From: JACVRW01 sp963757815
Lineage (GTDB): Bacteria > Actinomycetota > Thermoleophilia > Solirubrobacterales > Thermoleophilaceae
Length of the DNA: 64,000 bases
NCBI GenBank assembly: GCA_963757815.1
Contig: CAVWSN010000025.1
Location: 1 to 64,000, forward strand
Reading direction: 5' to 3'
Every line of letters starts with the position of its first letter. The first letter of the stretch is position 1. Shown piece after piece: positions 25,724 through 36,871 of the stretch. Made by a program: the position numbers and the translations under genes. The notes below the pieces were generated by a model that saw only the letters and a program-made list of their open reading frames with translations, searched no databases and had not been told where the DNA came from.

Positions 25724-28700
25724 GCCGCCCCGTTGAGCGCCGAGAGGATGTGCGGGAACACGTCGCGCTGGGCGTTGCGACCCACGAACAGGTCGAAGTG
25801 GCCGTACCCCGGCAGCAGCGGCACCCAGTCATGCGTGTCGGGCTGCATCGAGGAGAAGTGGTCGTAGGTCGCGCGCTGGCCGCCGGGGAGGAAGAAGCGG
25901 TTCTCCTTGCCGGCGATGAAGGTGAAGCGTGTCCCGTCGGGGGGCGGCGTCTGGTCGAGCCTGACGTCCAGCTCCGGCAGGCCCTCGACCGGCACCAGGT
26001 GGCCGACCTGCGAGCAGCGGCGCATCTGCCGGAAGAACGAGAACGGCGCGTAGCCGAACTCGCGGCCGAGCCAGTCGAGCGTCTCGTCGTCGAGGTTCGC
26101 CCGCCGCCACAGCCCCTCCGGCTCGCCTCCGTAGACGTATGTCGTGAGCGCGTTGAGCGGGTTGTCATAGCTCCTGCAGACGAAGCGGCCCCAGCGCGCG
26201 AGGCCCGCCGCCGCCACCGAGGGCGCCCGCGCCGCCCACTGCGGGTCCGTGCCGCGCAGGAGCAGCGAAGTCGCGGGCAGCAGCGTCGCCAGGCGCACGC
26301 TTCGAGCGGGGGTCCAGGTCGATGTGGAGCGAGACGGCGCTCGACACGACCCTCCGAAGCTCGGGCACGAGCCCGGCGAGCACCGACATCGTCAGGCTGG
26401 CCGAGCCCATGCAGTGCGCCACCACGTCGAGCTCGTCGCTCTCGGTCGCCTTGCACACCGTCCTGACCGCCCGTGGATGGTCGTAGACGGCGGCGTGGTC
26501 AAGGGTGTAGTCGCGCGCGGGAAGGTCCGGCGAGGTGCGCCAGTTCTCGATCCAGACGTCGTGTCCCGGCCTCGACGAGCGCGTCGACGAGGCTCGGCCT
26601 GGACGGCGTGTCATAGAAGCTGTTGGCGCGCATCGCGAGCCCGCCGATCAGCAGCACCGGGCTGCCGCTTCGGCTCGGCGCCGGCGGGCTTGATCCGATG
26701 CAGGTTGAGCTCGCAGCCGTCGGCGGTCTCGAAGGGCAGGATCATGGCGCTCCAGCGAAGGCCGTCCCGGGAGCTCGTGCCAGGAATTCGGCGGCCGGCC
26801 CTGGAGCGCCGTCTGCCCCGGCGTCACCGCCGGAAAGGCGAACTGGTACTCGCGGCAGCGCCTGGCCGCCGTAGATCTGCAGTAGCCGGCGGACGAAGGC
26901 GGTCTGGTAGATGAGCGGCGCGCTCAGGCGACGTGCCGCGGCCACCGCGCATGGTCGAGCAGGGTCTTGAGGAAGCGGAGCGGCCTCATCACGAGCACGC
27001 CCGTCGCGATCACCCTTGGGTCGTCGTCCTGCTCGGAGGAGTGCGGCACGTGTCCCGCGAGGATGCGCGTGAGCAGCCGCGAGCAGTCGCGCCAAGACGT
27101 CGTGGTTCGGGTCGTCCTCGATGAGCTTGAACGCGCTCACGGTCAGCGGCCGGCTCTCCTGGTCGCGCGCGAAGCCGCGGTAGAGGACGCGCCGGCGCCG
27201 GGCGTCGGGCGCGCGGACGAAGAGGTTGAAGGTCCCGTCCTCGATCTCGAGCCTGCCGCCGAGCTCCGGGCAGCGGACGGTGCCCGTGAGGCGGCCGGGG
27301 GTCACGGGGCCGTGGAGGAAGCGGTCGAGGTCGTCGATCTCCACCGTCAGGTCGAGCGCGCAGCGGTTTCGCGCGCGCCGGCCCTCGACCACCGCACGTG
27401 TTGTAGTCGCGCGAGTCGAACGAGACCCAGCCGCTCACGTGCTCGCGGAAGCGCAGGTCGGGGGCTGCGGCGGCATCAGGGGCTCCCGGCCCTGTCGTCG
27501 AGGATCGCCTCGGCGACGCGATCCGCGAAGGCGGCGATCGTGAAGCTCGGGTTGGCACCGACCGGGCCGGGCATCGCCGACCCGTCGGTCACGTAGAGGC
27601 CGGGGTGGCCGAAGACCTGGCCCCACGGGTCGACGACGCCGTACCGCCGGTCCTTCGCCATGGGGCAGCCGCCGAGCGGGTGGATCGTCACCGACCGGTT
27701 GAGGCGTTTCCAGAGCGCCATCCTCAGCCTGCCGCCGAGCGCGTCGGAGATGTCGCCGAAGGTCCCCTCGACGCCCTGGTAGTAGTCCTCCGACGGGCGC
27801 CGAGCTCCAGTTCAGCTCCAGGCGATCCTCGTCGAGGTAGTAGCTGGCCGTTGGGGACGTCGCGGCCGTTCGCGAGCAGCGGAACGAGCCGGCCGGACCT
27901 GTCGCTGAAGATCTGCGCGAAGTCGCGGCTGAGGTTCGTCTCGCGGCCGCCGGTTCAGCAGCGCAGTGCCCAGCTCGCGCACGATCGTGCGGCGCATGCG
28001 CCAGGGGACCTTCGGCGCGCCGAGCGACTCCCAGAGCCAGTCCGCCAACACCGGAGCGCCCGCGTCCTGAACCCGGTAGCCGCGCCCGCTCGGCGACCTG
28101 TCCTCGGGCACGTCGATCGTGGTCGTGATCACAGGGCCCACGCTCGGGTCGAGGTAGCGGGGCTCGATCTCGCCGCTCCGGCCCCCGGACGGCGTCGCGT
28201 CGCGGAGCATGGCGATCGCATCGCCGTTCGCCGAGACCCGGGTCCCCAGCTCGTCGCTCAGACGCGGAAGGGCCATCCGGTTCAGGAGCAGCAGCCGCGT
28301 CGACCCGACGGCGCCCGGCGGCGAGGATCACGCGGTCCGCCAGCACCGTCCGCTTCTCGTTCTCGACCGGGTCGAGCAGGTCGCTCTGGTGTCCGTCCCG
28401 CGCGGCCAGGTGCTGGTGGTAACCGACCCGGTAGCCACCCTCCGTCCGCAGCGGTTCGATGGTGCGCACCTCGCAGCAGGTGCGGATCTGCGCTCCCTTG
28501 TCCTTCGCCGCGCTCAGGTAGGTGAAGTCGAGCGTGTTCTTCGCGCCGTAGTTGCAGCCCACGTCGCACTCGCCGCACAGGCGGCAGGTCGTGCGCGGCC
28601 GTCCGTGGAGGTCGTCGCTCGGGGACGGGTGCCCCCGGTACCGGCTCGTCTCCCTCGGCGGCGCGAACAGCACCGCGAGCGGCGGACGCCTCGCCTCAAG

Positions 28701-29203
28701 CCCGATCGCGCGTCGCGGCCTCCTCGAAGGCCTGCGTCTTCGGAGTCGACGCGTAGGGCTCGGTCGCCGGGTAGACCTGCGGGCACTGCATCTCGAGCAC
28801 GTGCGTCGTAGTGCGGCTCGAGCTCCTCGCGGTCGAACGGCCAGCTCTCCCTGCCGCCGTCGGCCAGGTCCTCCTTGACGAACGTGCCGCGGTCCTTCGG
28901 AATCATCACGTTCGAGTAGATGAGCGAGCCGCCGCCGAGGCCGCTGGCGCACATCATGTCGAGGTCCTTGAAGCGCCAGTACTCGTAGAGGCCGTGTTTG
29001 CCCGTCCCGGGATCCCAGAACGCCTCACGCATCTGGCGCGGCGTGCGAGGGAAGGAGCCCGGCGGGTAGGGCTGGCCGCGCTCGAGGACGAGCACGCACC
29101 AGGTCCTTGTCCTCGTCGGCGCGAGGCGGTAGGCGGACACGGCGCCGCCGAAGCCCGAGCCCACGACGACGACGTGGAAGTGCTCCTCGTCGGGCACCGG
29201 CAT
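25720..29203 (-). pseudogene. Cholesterol-oxidase-type GMC oxidoreductase fused to alpha/beta hydrolase (many frameshifts)
   Basis: In order from the start (ATG 29203): FAD site HFHVVVVGSGFGGAVSAYR, GMC block ASGLGGGSLIYSNVMIPKD, CRLCGECDVGCNYGAKNT, the C-terminal GMC block VTIHPLGGCPMAKD and VTDGSAMPGPVGANPSFT; then a linker domain LTGTVRCPELGGRLEIEDG with FARDQESRPLTVSAFK; then an alpha/beta hydrolase with nucleophile elbow VVAHCMGSASL and terminal PGYGHFDLFVG. Such fusions of about 1,100 residues exist in actinobacteria. At least ten frameshifts are spread over the gene. It likely oxidises a sterol-like alcohol and hydrolyses an ester. Coupled to the upstream-facing genes by ATGA overlap. 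Confidence 0.75.
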
Positions 29204-29206
29204 GGC

Positions 29207-32200
29207 TCAGCCTCCGTCGATGTGCCAGCTGACCGGGCGGCGCGGGTCGGGCTCGTAGGAGCAGAAGCTGCCGGTGCGGACCGTGGCCCCAAGCTCGTAT
29301 CCGAGCCCCTCATCGAGCTCGCCGATGCGCTTGATCGCCGCGTGGATCGCGCGTGTCACGCGGACGCGGGCGCGTTCCGCGCCCGATGCGAGGGGACGGT
29401 CGCGCCCGCCCAGCCCCACCGCGGCCGCCAGCTCTGCGCCGATCATGTCCATCTCCTCGCGCGCGCGGGCGGCTCGCTCGGGGTCGCTCCACGCTTCCGC
29501 CTGCTCGACCTCCTCACGCAGCTCCTCGAGCCGGCGCCGGTACTCCTGCTTTGCGGTCGTATCGAGGCCCGCGAGCGGCGCGTCCGGCGCGCCCTGGACC
29601 GCAAGCCCGGCCTCTTGGGCCACGGCGGTGCTGTTGTTGCTTGTGAGGCCCGCGCCGGCCTCGACGTCCCCGGCCGGGATCTCGACCCCCGGCGCCGCCA
29701 GCAGGACGGCGAGGTGGTGCACCCCCTTGCTGTTGCGCAGATGGATCGCGCGGCCGTCGAAGTCGATCCGCCACACGTCGCCCTCCCGCTGAAGGCGAGC
29801 TTCGAGCGGCTCGCCGGCACGCGCCGGACGCGGGCCCGACCCCTCGCGCGCGGCCGCTGTCCACTCGAGCAGGGACGTCCAGACCGAGCTCCTCCGCCCC
29901 GGCCTGCGCCTCGTCGAGGAGCTCGCTCGCCCGCGCGCGCTCCGCCGGGCTGCCGGAGTCGAGCAGCATGCGAGCGTGATCGAGCCGGGTCCGCACCATC
30001 GCCGGACGCGCGCGGTCGAGATTCGCCTGCTCCCAGGCGGCGAGGAAGTGGCGCTCGGCGCTCTCCCGCTCGCCCCGGGCGGTCGCCAGCAGGCCGAGGT
30101 AGCGCGCCACGGGGCCCGCGAAGATCGCATCCGGCGAGGTCACGTTCCGGCCGTCGAACGGTGCGAACAGCCGGTACAGCACCTCCGCTGCCTCGGCATC
30201 CTGGAGGTGGGCCGACGTTTCGCTCAGCAGCGCCATTGCGAGAAGCCACACGTTGTCCCGGGGGATGCCCTCGAAGTCGTTTGCCGAGAGCAGCCGCAGC
30301 TCACGGCGCGCATCCGCTTCGCGACCGTCCTCACAGGAGGCCAGCGCCAAGGCCGCCCGGAAGACGGGCATCGCGGCATACGCGTCCGCGAAGCCCTTTA
30401 GGTTCGCGCGCATCTCGCGTATCCGGCCCTGAGCCCATCGGATTCCGACTACCTGAGCGGCGGTCTGGATCGGGATGGTCGAGTCGCGCAGGCGCGCTCC
30501 GAGCCGGCCGGCCTCAGCCGTGAGGCGCTCGGCCTCGTCGAAGAAGCCTTCGAGCGCCCTTCGCCGCGAGCGCTCAAGCGGCACGTAGGCCTGCGCGCGC
30601 GGGTCGTGCGAGTCCGCGGCGAGCCGCTCGAGCGTCTCGATGGCGATGTCGGATCCCGCGAGATCGTCCAGCTCGAGCAGGTAGCCGACCTGCCGCACGC
30701 GCGCCGGCAACTCGAGCTCGAGGTTCCAGCGGGAGTCCGAGAGCCTGAACAGCTCGAGCGCCATCTCGACGCACTCCTCGGTGCGGTCGGGCGACGACGC
30801 GGCGCCCTGCCTGTTAGCGAGCGTGTAGGCGAGCGTCGCGCGATCGCCGATCCGGCGCGCCATCGCGACCGCTTCGTCGGCGAGCGCGAGACGCCGGTCG
30901 ACCTCGGGCGACCAGTACAGCGCCACGGCGAGCCGCGCCAGCAGGCGTGCGCGCAGTGGGCTGTCGCTCGGATCGAGGACGTCAAGGGCCTGCTCGAGGA
31001 GGTGCACGAGCTCCTCGTCAACGATGCCGGGTGACAGGGCGAACGCGCCGAAGTCGAGCGCCGCGCGGGCGAGCAGGTCCGGCCGGCCGAGTTCGGTCGC
31101 CGAGGCCGCGGCAGTGCGAAGTGTCTCGCGGGCGCGCTCGTCACCCGCGTGGACCTCGGCCCTACCGAGCTCGACGAGGAGCTCCGCGCGGGTCTCCGGC
31201 TGGGGACCTCCGAGCTCGAGCGCCGCGAGCGACTGTTCGAACAGCCGAGCGGCCTCGTCCCAGGCGAGCGCGCGCAGGGCCCACTCGCCGGCACGGGTCG
31301 AGTAGGTCACAGCCTTGGTCGCATCGCTGTCGACGGCCGCCTCGAAGAAGTGATGCCCCAGCTCGGCCAGGTGCGCCTCGAGCTCGCCCTGATAGATCTG
31401 CTCGATCGCGTCCCCCACTCGCGCGTGGAGGTGGCCGCGCTCAACGGTCGAAAGTCCCGAGTAGATCGTTTCGCGCACGAGACCGTGAGCGAAGCTGAAG
31501 GTCGTCGCGGCGGGTCGGCCGCGGAGCACGAGCCCGGCTTCGAGGGCCTCGTCGAGGACCGCTAGGAGGTCGGTCCGGCTCATGCCGGTCGCTCGCTCCA
31601 GAGTCGCGAGGCGGAAGTCCCGGCCGATCACCGATGCCGCCGCGAGCACCTCCTGCGCGCCCTCGGGAAGGGACATGATCCGCCTGCCGACCGCATCCCG
31701 CACTCCGGACGGAAGCGGGACCTCGACCGCGGACAGATCGGCTTCGTCGGGGAGCCGGCCCTCCGCCGCGAGCGTCCGCACGACCTCTCCGGCGAAGAAG
31801 GGATTGCCGGCGGCGAGCACGTTGACCGCGTCGACGAGCCCGGGCGCGGGTGCGGCGCCCGTGACCTGTTCGAGCATGGTCGCGAGCTCGTCCTCGGATA
31901 GGCCCCCGAGGTCGATCCTGCGGCAGGTCCGGGCCAGCCCGCGCGATGAGCGGCTCCACCTCGGGCCGCCGCCGCACCGCGTCGCTCTGGAAAGTCGCAA
32001 GGCCCAGGAGCGGCGCGTCGCGGAGCTCGCGCGAGACGAACTCGAGCGCCAGGAGCGCATCGGCGCCGGCCGCGTGAACGTCGTCGAGCGCGAGCAGGAG
32101 CGGCTGGTCCGCGGCCGTCGCCCGAAGGAAGGCGGCGAGCGAGTTGATCAGCGCGAAGCGACCCTGCTCGGACTGCAGGGCGGCCGCGGGCGGCTCGCCG

Positions 32201-32613
32201 TTAATGCGCTCCCCAAGCTCGGGCGCGATCAGGCCGAGCCGGCGAGCGCCGCCTCCGACCTCCTCCTCCAGCCAGGTTCGGTCACGCCCGCGGCTGAGCT
32301 CGTCCACGATCCGGCCCCAAGGCCAGAAGGGCGGGGCGCCACCCCCCTCCCAGCAGCGTCCCCACACGACTCGCACGTCCTCGGCCTCTGCCCGCTCGGC
32401 GAGCGCGCTGAGAAGCGCGGTCTTGCCGATCCCGGGCTCTCCGGCCACCAACGCAAAGCCGCCGCGGCCGGCGGTTGCCGCCCTGAGCGCCGCGCTCAGC
32501 TCCTCGAGCTCGCGCTCACGACCCACGAAATGCGCCCACGGCGGAGCGGTGGGAGTGCGAGTCCGACTTGGCCTGTGTTGTCGGCCGCCCATGGTTGCGA
32601 GACCGCGATCCAC
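29207..32613 (-). CDS. Large AAA/TPR signalling regulator (two frameshifts)
   Basis: About 1,130 residues. The N-terminal STAND-type ATPase has HFVGRERELEELSAAL, Walker A GEPGIGKTALLSAL and Walker B PLLLALDDVH. The middle is a long helical TPR-like region (for example RAGEWALRALAWDEAARLFE). The C-terminus has a compact domain GDVWRIDFDGRAIHLRNSKG with HHLAVLLAAPG, followed by a coiled region with EEVEQAEAWSDPERAARARE; this tail is known from actinobacterial ATPase regulators. Frameshifts lie near 31940 and 29880. No LuxR HTH is seen. The 3' end abuts the GMC oxidase start by 3 bases, so it may control it. Confidence 0.75.
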
Positions 32614-32660
32614 TATATGTCGGCCGGGAGAGCGCTGACAATCGCCGGGGCCTCAGACGC

Positions 32661-32690
32661 GAAGACCGCCGCATCCCTGCGGCGGTCTTC
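32661..32690 (-). terminator. Perfect hairpin terminator after tRNA-Pro
   Basis: GAAGACCGCCGCA and TGCGGCGGTCTTC pair in a perfect 13-bp stem with a 4-base loop, directly downstream of the minus-strand tRNA-Pro and between it and the AAA gene start. Confidence 0.7.
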
Positions 32691-32693
32691 GTA

Positions 32694-32767
32694 TCGGGGC
32701 GACTGGATTTGAACCAGCGACCTTTCGGCCCCCAGCCGAATGCGCTACCAGACTGCGCCACGCCCCG
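32694..32767 (-). tRNA. tRNA-Pro(GGG)
   Basis: 74 bases. Acceptor CGGGGCG/CGCCCCG, discriminator A; anticodon stem TTCGG/CCGAA around CTGGGGG (anticodon GGG); T-loop TTCAAAT. All arms fold. Confidence 0.95.
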
Positions 32768-32810
32768 GGGCGATGCAGGCGTGCATGATAGCCCGGGGCC
32801 GGAGGAGTAG

Positions 32811-32881
32811 AGCGGGCGACCAGACTCGAACTGGCACCGAGAGCTTGGAAGGCTCTTGTGCAACCGTTACACCACGCCCGC
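32811..32881 (-). tRNA. tRNA-Gly(TCC)
   Basis: 71 bases. Acceptor GCGGGCG/CGCCCGC, discriminator T; anticodon stem AGAGC/GCTCT around CTTCCAA (anticodon TCC); T-loop TTCGAGT. It lies 43 bases from tRNA-Pro, same strand. Confidence 0.95.
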
Positions 32882-32889
32882 GGGGGCTT

Positions 32890-33845
32890 TCAGGATCCTA
32901 GCCAGCGCTTCGGGTTCTCGACCATCATCTGGTCGAGCTGGTCGTCGGTCATCCCGCGCTCCCGCAGCTCGGGGATGATCTTCTCGAAGAGGAAGGTCAT
33001 GCTCCAGTCCGGCACCTCGTTGGCCTTCAGGTAGTCCTGCACCTCACGCGGGAACCAGTCGATCGACGAGCAGTAGTCCTGCGACAGGAACATGCGCTCG
33101 GCGTACCCGCGCTCGAGCAGGGCGAGCGTCGTGGTCTGGCGCTGCTCGGTCGGCAGGAAGATGTCGAGCCCGTAGCGGTCGAGGCCGATGAAGCAGCCCG
33201 TTTCGAGCAGCTTCTCGATGTAGTCGAGATCGTCCGTGTCGCCGGTGTGGGCCACCTGGACCTTGGCGGGGTCGACCCCCTCCTCCGCGAAGATGCGCAT
33301 CTGCTCGTGTCCGGTTCCGCTCGCCGGGCGGGAGTGGGCCATGATCGGCTTGCCGGTGCGGTTGCTTGCGCGCGCGGCGGCGCGGTGGACCTTCTCGACG
33401 TTCGGGCGTGAGCCCCGGCTCATCCGCGGCGCACTTGATGAAGGCCGGCTTGATGCCCGTCCCCTGGATCCCGTGCTCGATCTCGTGGACGAAGATGTCC
33501 GCAAGTTGATCCTCGTTGCGGTTGAGGAGCGACTGCGGCAGGTGGTCGTAGGTGTAGATCCCGGTGGCGAGCACGACCTGGAGACCGCTCTCGTCCGCGA
33601 CCCGCTTGCTGAACTCGGCATCGCGGTTGAGGAACATGGCGCTCGGCTCCACCACGGTCCTGATCCCATGGCCCTTGACCGCGTTCGCGTCCGCGATGGC
33701 GACGATCCCATTCGGCCTGCTCGTCATAGAGGTGCGGGAACTGGACGCGCGTCGCCTCGTCCGTGGTCCGGAAGTGCTCGTGGATCAGCGTCCTGCCGAG
33801 CTCCTCGACATCGATCGGCCCGTTCACGGTCTCGACTGAGGGCAT
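32890..33845 (-). CDS. Phosphotriesterase-family metal hydrolase (two frameshifts)
   Basis: About 316 residues. Start MPSVETVNGPIDVEELGRTL, first metal motif IHEHF (HxH), then FLNRDAEFSKRVADESG, the bridging lysine in PAFIKCAADE, histidines in PIMAHSRP and QVAHTGDTDD, and the last aspartate in MFLSQDYCSS. This is the complete ligand set of the amidohydrolase-type PTE/lactonase family. Frameshifts at about 33715 and 33418. Its first 31 codons are copied at 42235-42329, 8.5 kb away, beside a second tRNA-Trp. Natural substrates are often lactones. Confidence 0.8.
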
Positions 33846-33967
33846 GCTTTGCGTCTCCTCCCCGGTGGCGGTCGGGGCGGAAACCTAGCTCGGGTGCGGG
33901 CGAGCTGGAGACGCGGGAGGCGGGGCAGCCAGGACTCGAACCTGGGACCTCCGGTTTTGGAGACCCG
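33751..33967. repeat. Direct repeat, left copy (phosphotriesterase 5' end plus tRNA-Trp 3' part)
   Basis: Matches 42235-42445. The first 97 bases differ at only 3 positions (33751-33847 versus 42235-42331). The leader then diverges more, and the tRNA-Trp T-arm, acceptor strand and anticodon arm match again. It brackets the 8.3 kb interval 33968-42234. Confidence 0.8.
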
Positions 33968-33994
33968 GACGCCAATGAACCTGCGCGCCGCACT
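33921..33994 (-). pseudogene. Degenerate tRNA-Trp(CCA) copy
   Basis: The 3' half is tRNA-Trp: anticodon loop CTCCAAA, T-arm CCAGG TTCGAGT CCTGG and acceptor CTGCCCC. The 5' half does not pair: the expected GGGGCAG is replaced by a GC-rich sequence, and the anticodon stem carries an extra G. The D-arm-like text AGGTTCATTGG persists. Probably the damaged end of a tRNA that served as an integration or duplication site; the intact copy is at 42398. Confidence 0.65.
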
Positions 33995-34342
33995 AGGCCG
34001 GGGTCGTGCGGGCGCATCGCCAGTAACCGGCCGGGCCGCTCGCCGCCGTCGGCGCCTTCGTGGTCGGGTTGCCGGAGGGCGAGAGCACAAGCCGCTTGCC
34101 ACCGAATGCGTTCAGGCCCTGGCCATTGGTGTCGCCGGGCTTCCTGTCGCCGGCGAAGAGCCCGCATTGAGTCGGTCACCAAGGTGACCGGCGTGCCCGG
34201 CGTCTCACATTTTTCTCAAGTCCGCAGCGGCTACTGCCGATGAGAAGCCCTGCGGGAAGGTCACGCGGCGACCGGATTCGTCGCGCGTCGGTATGGAACG
34301 ACCCACGTCGGGGCCGCCCGCCAATCACGAATGAGAATGGAT
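33995..34342. other. Non-coding left end of island, with palindrome
   Basis: No convincing gene. Contains the inverted repeat CGGTCACC AA GGTGACCG at 34173-34190, followed 20 bases later by a T-run within CACATTTTTCTC, and then the glmS leader. The palindrome could be an operator for the exopolysaccharide cluster. Confidence 0.4.
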
Positions 34343-36163
34343 ATGTGCGGAGTAATCGGATATGTGGGTCGACGGACGGCCAAGGAGCGGCTTCTCAGTG
34401 GTCTGGAGCGGCTCGAGTACCGCGGGTACGACTCGGCCGGGATCTGCCTGATCGAGCCTGAGCGCCTCGACTCGGTCAAGGCCGTCGGCAAGCTCGAGAA
34501 CCTCAAGCTGAAGGCCGACGGCGTCAGCTCGCGGTCCACGGCCGGCATCGGCCACACGCGCTGGGCGACGCACGGCCGGGTGACGGAGGCGAACGCCCAT
34601 CCGTTGACGGCGGGCGACGACCAGGCGGTCGCAGTCGTTCTCAACGGCATCATCGAGAACCACGCCGAGATCAAGACGGCGCTGGTCGCCGAGGGCGCGC
34701 GCTTCTGCTCGCAGACCGACGCCGAGGTGGTCTCCCACCTCATCAAGCGAAGCTACGCGGGCGACCTCGTCGAGGCGGTGCGCGCGACGTACGCGCAGCT
34801 CGACGGCCACTTCGCTTTTGTCGCAGTGCACCGCGACCATCCGGGCTTGCTCGCCGGCGCGCGTCACCATTGCCCGCTGATCGTCGGCGTCGGCGACGGA
34901 GAGACCTTCCTCGCCTCCTCGATCACCGCCTTCTCCTCGGAGACCAGGAATGTGAAGTACGTCGAGGACGGCGAGATCGTGGCCGCGACGCGCGACGCGA
35001 TCCGGCTGCTCAGCGCCCACGGTGAGGAGCTCGAGCGCGACACGGTCGCCGTCCCATGGGACGACGAGATCGCCGAGAAGCGCGGCTTCGACAGCTTCAT
35101 GCTCAAGGAGATCCACGAGCAGCCGCACGCGGTCGGCGAGACGATCGCGCGGAACATGCACGACGGCGCGCTTGCGGACGCTCGCGTCGGCGCTCTGGAG
35201 CTCGCCGACGTGCGGCGCGTGCGGATCCTCGCTTGCGGGACGGCCTACCACGCCGGCCAGGTGGGACGCCATCTGATCGAGGAGTGGGCGGGAGTGCCCT
35301 GCGAGACGGAGGTCGCGAGCGAATGGCGCTACCGCCGACCGTTGATCGAGGAGGGCACGCTCGTCGTCGGGATCTCCCAGTCGGGCGAGACAGCCGACAC
35401 GCTCGCCGCCCTGCGCCTGGCGCGCCAGTGCGGCGCGCCGACGCTGGCGGTCACGAACTCGCCCGGGTCACAGATCACGCGCGAGGTGGACGCCGTCATC
35501 TACACCCACGCGGGAATCGAGATCGGCGTCGCAGCGACCAAGACGTTCACGTCCCAGCTCGCGCTGCTCTTCCTGTTCGCGCTGCGGCTCGCCGAGCTGC
35601 GCGGGGCGCTCGGCGAGGTCGAGCGCGACGAACTGATGGCCGAGCTGCGCTCGCTGCCGCACAAGATCATCAGCACGCTCGAGCGACAGGACGCCGTCTT
35701 GGAGATCGCCGAGCGTCACGGCGACAAGCCGTTCTTCTTCTACCTCGGGCGCCACGTCGGACTACCCGTGTGCCTCGAGGGTGCACTCAAGCTCAAGGAG
35801 ATCAGCTACATCCCGACCGAGACCCACGCGGCCGGCGAGATGAAGCACGGGCCGATCGCATTGCTTGACGACAACACGCCCGTCGTCTCCGTCGCCACCG
35901 ACTCACACGTCGCCAACAAGCTCGCCTCCAACCTGCAGGAGGTGCGCGCGCGGGGGGCGCAGGTGATCGCCGTCGCCACCGAGGGCGCGGACGAGATCGT
36001 CGACGTCGCCGACGACGTCCTCTGGGTCCCGCGTACGAGCCCCCTGCTGCAGCCGGCGCTGGCGGTCATCCCGCTCCAACTTCTCGCCTACCACATCGCC
36101 CAGCTGCGCGGCCTCGACGTCGACCAGCCACGCAACCTCGCCAAGACGGTGACCGTCGAATGA
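34343..36163 (+). CDS. glmS: Glutamine-fructose-6-phosphate aminotransferase
   Basis: 606 residues: makes glucosamine-6-phosphate from fructose-6-phosphate and glutamine. The glutaminase domain must begin with Cys after Met removal; of three in-frame ATGs (34331, 34337, 34343) only the last gives MCGVIGYVG, so it is chosen. Other motifs: RWATHGRVTEANAHP, LNGIIENH, and two SIS domains with ILACGTAYHAG, GISQSGETADT, TNSPGSQITREVD, the ETHAAGEMKHGP loop and the terminal NLAKTVTVE. As first gene of the cluster it supplies GlcN-6-P for an amino-sugar polymer. Its stop overlaps the next ATG. This may be a second glmS. Confidence 0.95.
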   Translation: MCGVIGYVGRRTAKERLLSGLERLEYRGYDSAGICLIEPERLDSVKAVGKLENLKLKADGVSSRSTAGIGHTRWATHGRVTEANAHPLTAGDDQAVAVVLNGIIENHAEIKTALVAEGARFCSQTDAEVVSHLIKRSYAGDLVEAVRATYAQLDGHFAFVAVHRDHPGLLAGARHHCPLIVGVGDGETFLASSITAFSSETRNVKYVEDGEIVAATRDAIRLLSAHGEELERDTVAVPWDDEIAEKRGFDSFMLKEIHEQPHAVGETIARNMHDGALADARVGALELADVRRVRILACGTAYHAGQVGRHLIEEWAGVPCETEVASEWRYRRPLIEEGTLVVGISQSGETADTLAALRLARQCGAPTLAVTNSPGSQITREVDAVIYTHAGIEIGVAATKTFTSQLALLFLFALRLAELRGALGEVERDELMAELRSLPHKIISTLERQDAVLEIAERHGDKPFFFYLGRHVGLPVCLEGALKLKEISYIPTETHAAGEMKHGPIALLDDNTPVVSVATDSHVANKLASNLQEVRARGAQVIAVATEGADEIVDVADDVLWVPRTSPLLQPALAVIPLQLLAYHIAQLRGLDVDQPRNLAKTVTVE

Positions 36164-36867
36164 CCACCGGGTGGAAGCGACTCGTCCTCTGCGCCGTCCT
36201 GGCCGGCGTCACTCTCACGTGGACGCAGCCGGCGAGCGCCGAGACGTACAAGCGCAAGCTGTCGTGGTCGGGCTATACCTGGAAGGTACGCCTCGCAAAG
36301 CGGGAGAACCCGGGCAACAACACCTGGGGTGACTCGCCCGCGAACGTGCGGGTGCTGGGCGACGGCAGGCTGCGGATGGCGATCACCGAGGGCCGCCCGT
36401 GGAAATCGGTGGAGCTCGCCGGCGTTCGCAGGCTCGGTTACGGCCGCTATCGCTGGGTCGTGAACACCGATCTGAGCAATCCCTCCAATGTCGTTGCCCT
36501 GTTCGTACGCGACATGGCCGTGTCGTCGGCCTCGCGCGGTGAACAGGACATCGAGTTCGCCCGCTGGAGCCCGTACGACATCAATCCCGGCTGGTTCGTC
36601 TCCTGGACGAAGAAGCGCCGGACCTTCAACAGCTTCGCGACGACGAACAGGGCGCCGTACGTCGTGCAGATCACGTGGCGACGCCGCAACGTCCGCTTCT
36701 ACGTGCGCGATGCCGACGGGACGGTCCTGCTCGATCAGACGGTGAGCGCACGGACCACCGGCAAGCAGCTGTACCCGCGCATGTCCTATTGGCTGCTGCC
36801 GTCCTCGTCGCGGGACGTAGCGCCCCCGCCGGTGATCCTCGACTCGTTCCGCTTCACGCGGCTCTAG
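36160..36867 (+). CDS. Secreted GH16-like protein A
   Basis: 235 residues with a signal peptide (LVLCAVLAGVTLTWTQPASA). The beta-jelly-roll pattern of GH16/laminarinase folds is visible: LGYGRYRWVVNTDLS, then the catalytic-type motif GEQDIEFARWS (E-x-D-I-E), then YVVQITWRRRNVRFYV. The first catalytic Glu of the canonical EIDIE is kept as E of EQD. Overlaps glmS by 4 bases. It is a diverged paralogue of the protein at 41451. It could trim or bind the polymer made by the cluster. Confidence 0.7.
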   Translation: MTTGWKRLVLCAVLAGVTLTWTQPASAETYKRKLSWSGYTWKVRLAKRENPGNNTWGDSPANVRVLGDGRLRMAITEGRPWKSVELAGVRRLGYGRYRWVVNTDLSNPSNVVALFVRDMAVSSASRGEQDIEFARWSPYDINPGWFVSWTKKRRTFNSFATTNRAPYVVQITWRRRNVRFYVRDADGTVLLDQTVSARTTGKQLYPRMSYWLLPSSSRDVAPPPVILDSFRFTRL

Positions 36868-36871
36868 GCCA

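Noticed and set aside
33921..33994. Second functional tRNA-Trp
   Set aside because: The 5' acceptor strand does not pair with the 3' strand and the anticodon stem has an insertion.
34331..34342. Upstream ATGs as the glmS start
   Set aside because: They would leave residues before the catalytic N-terminal cysteine.
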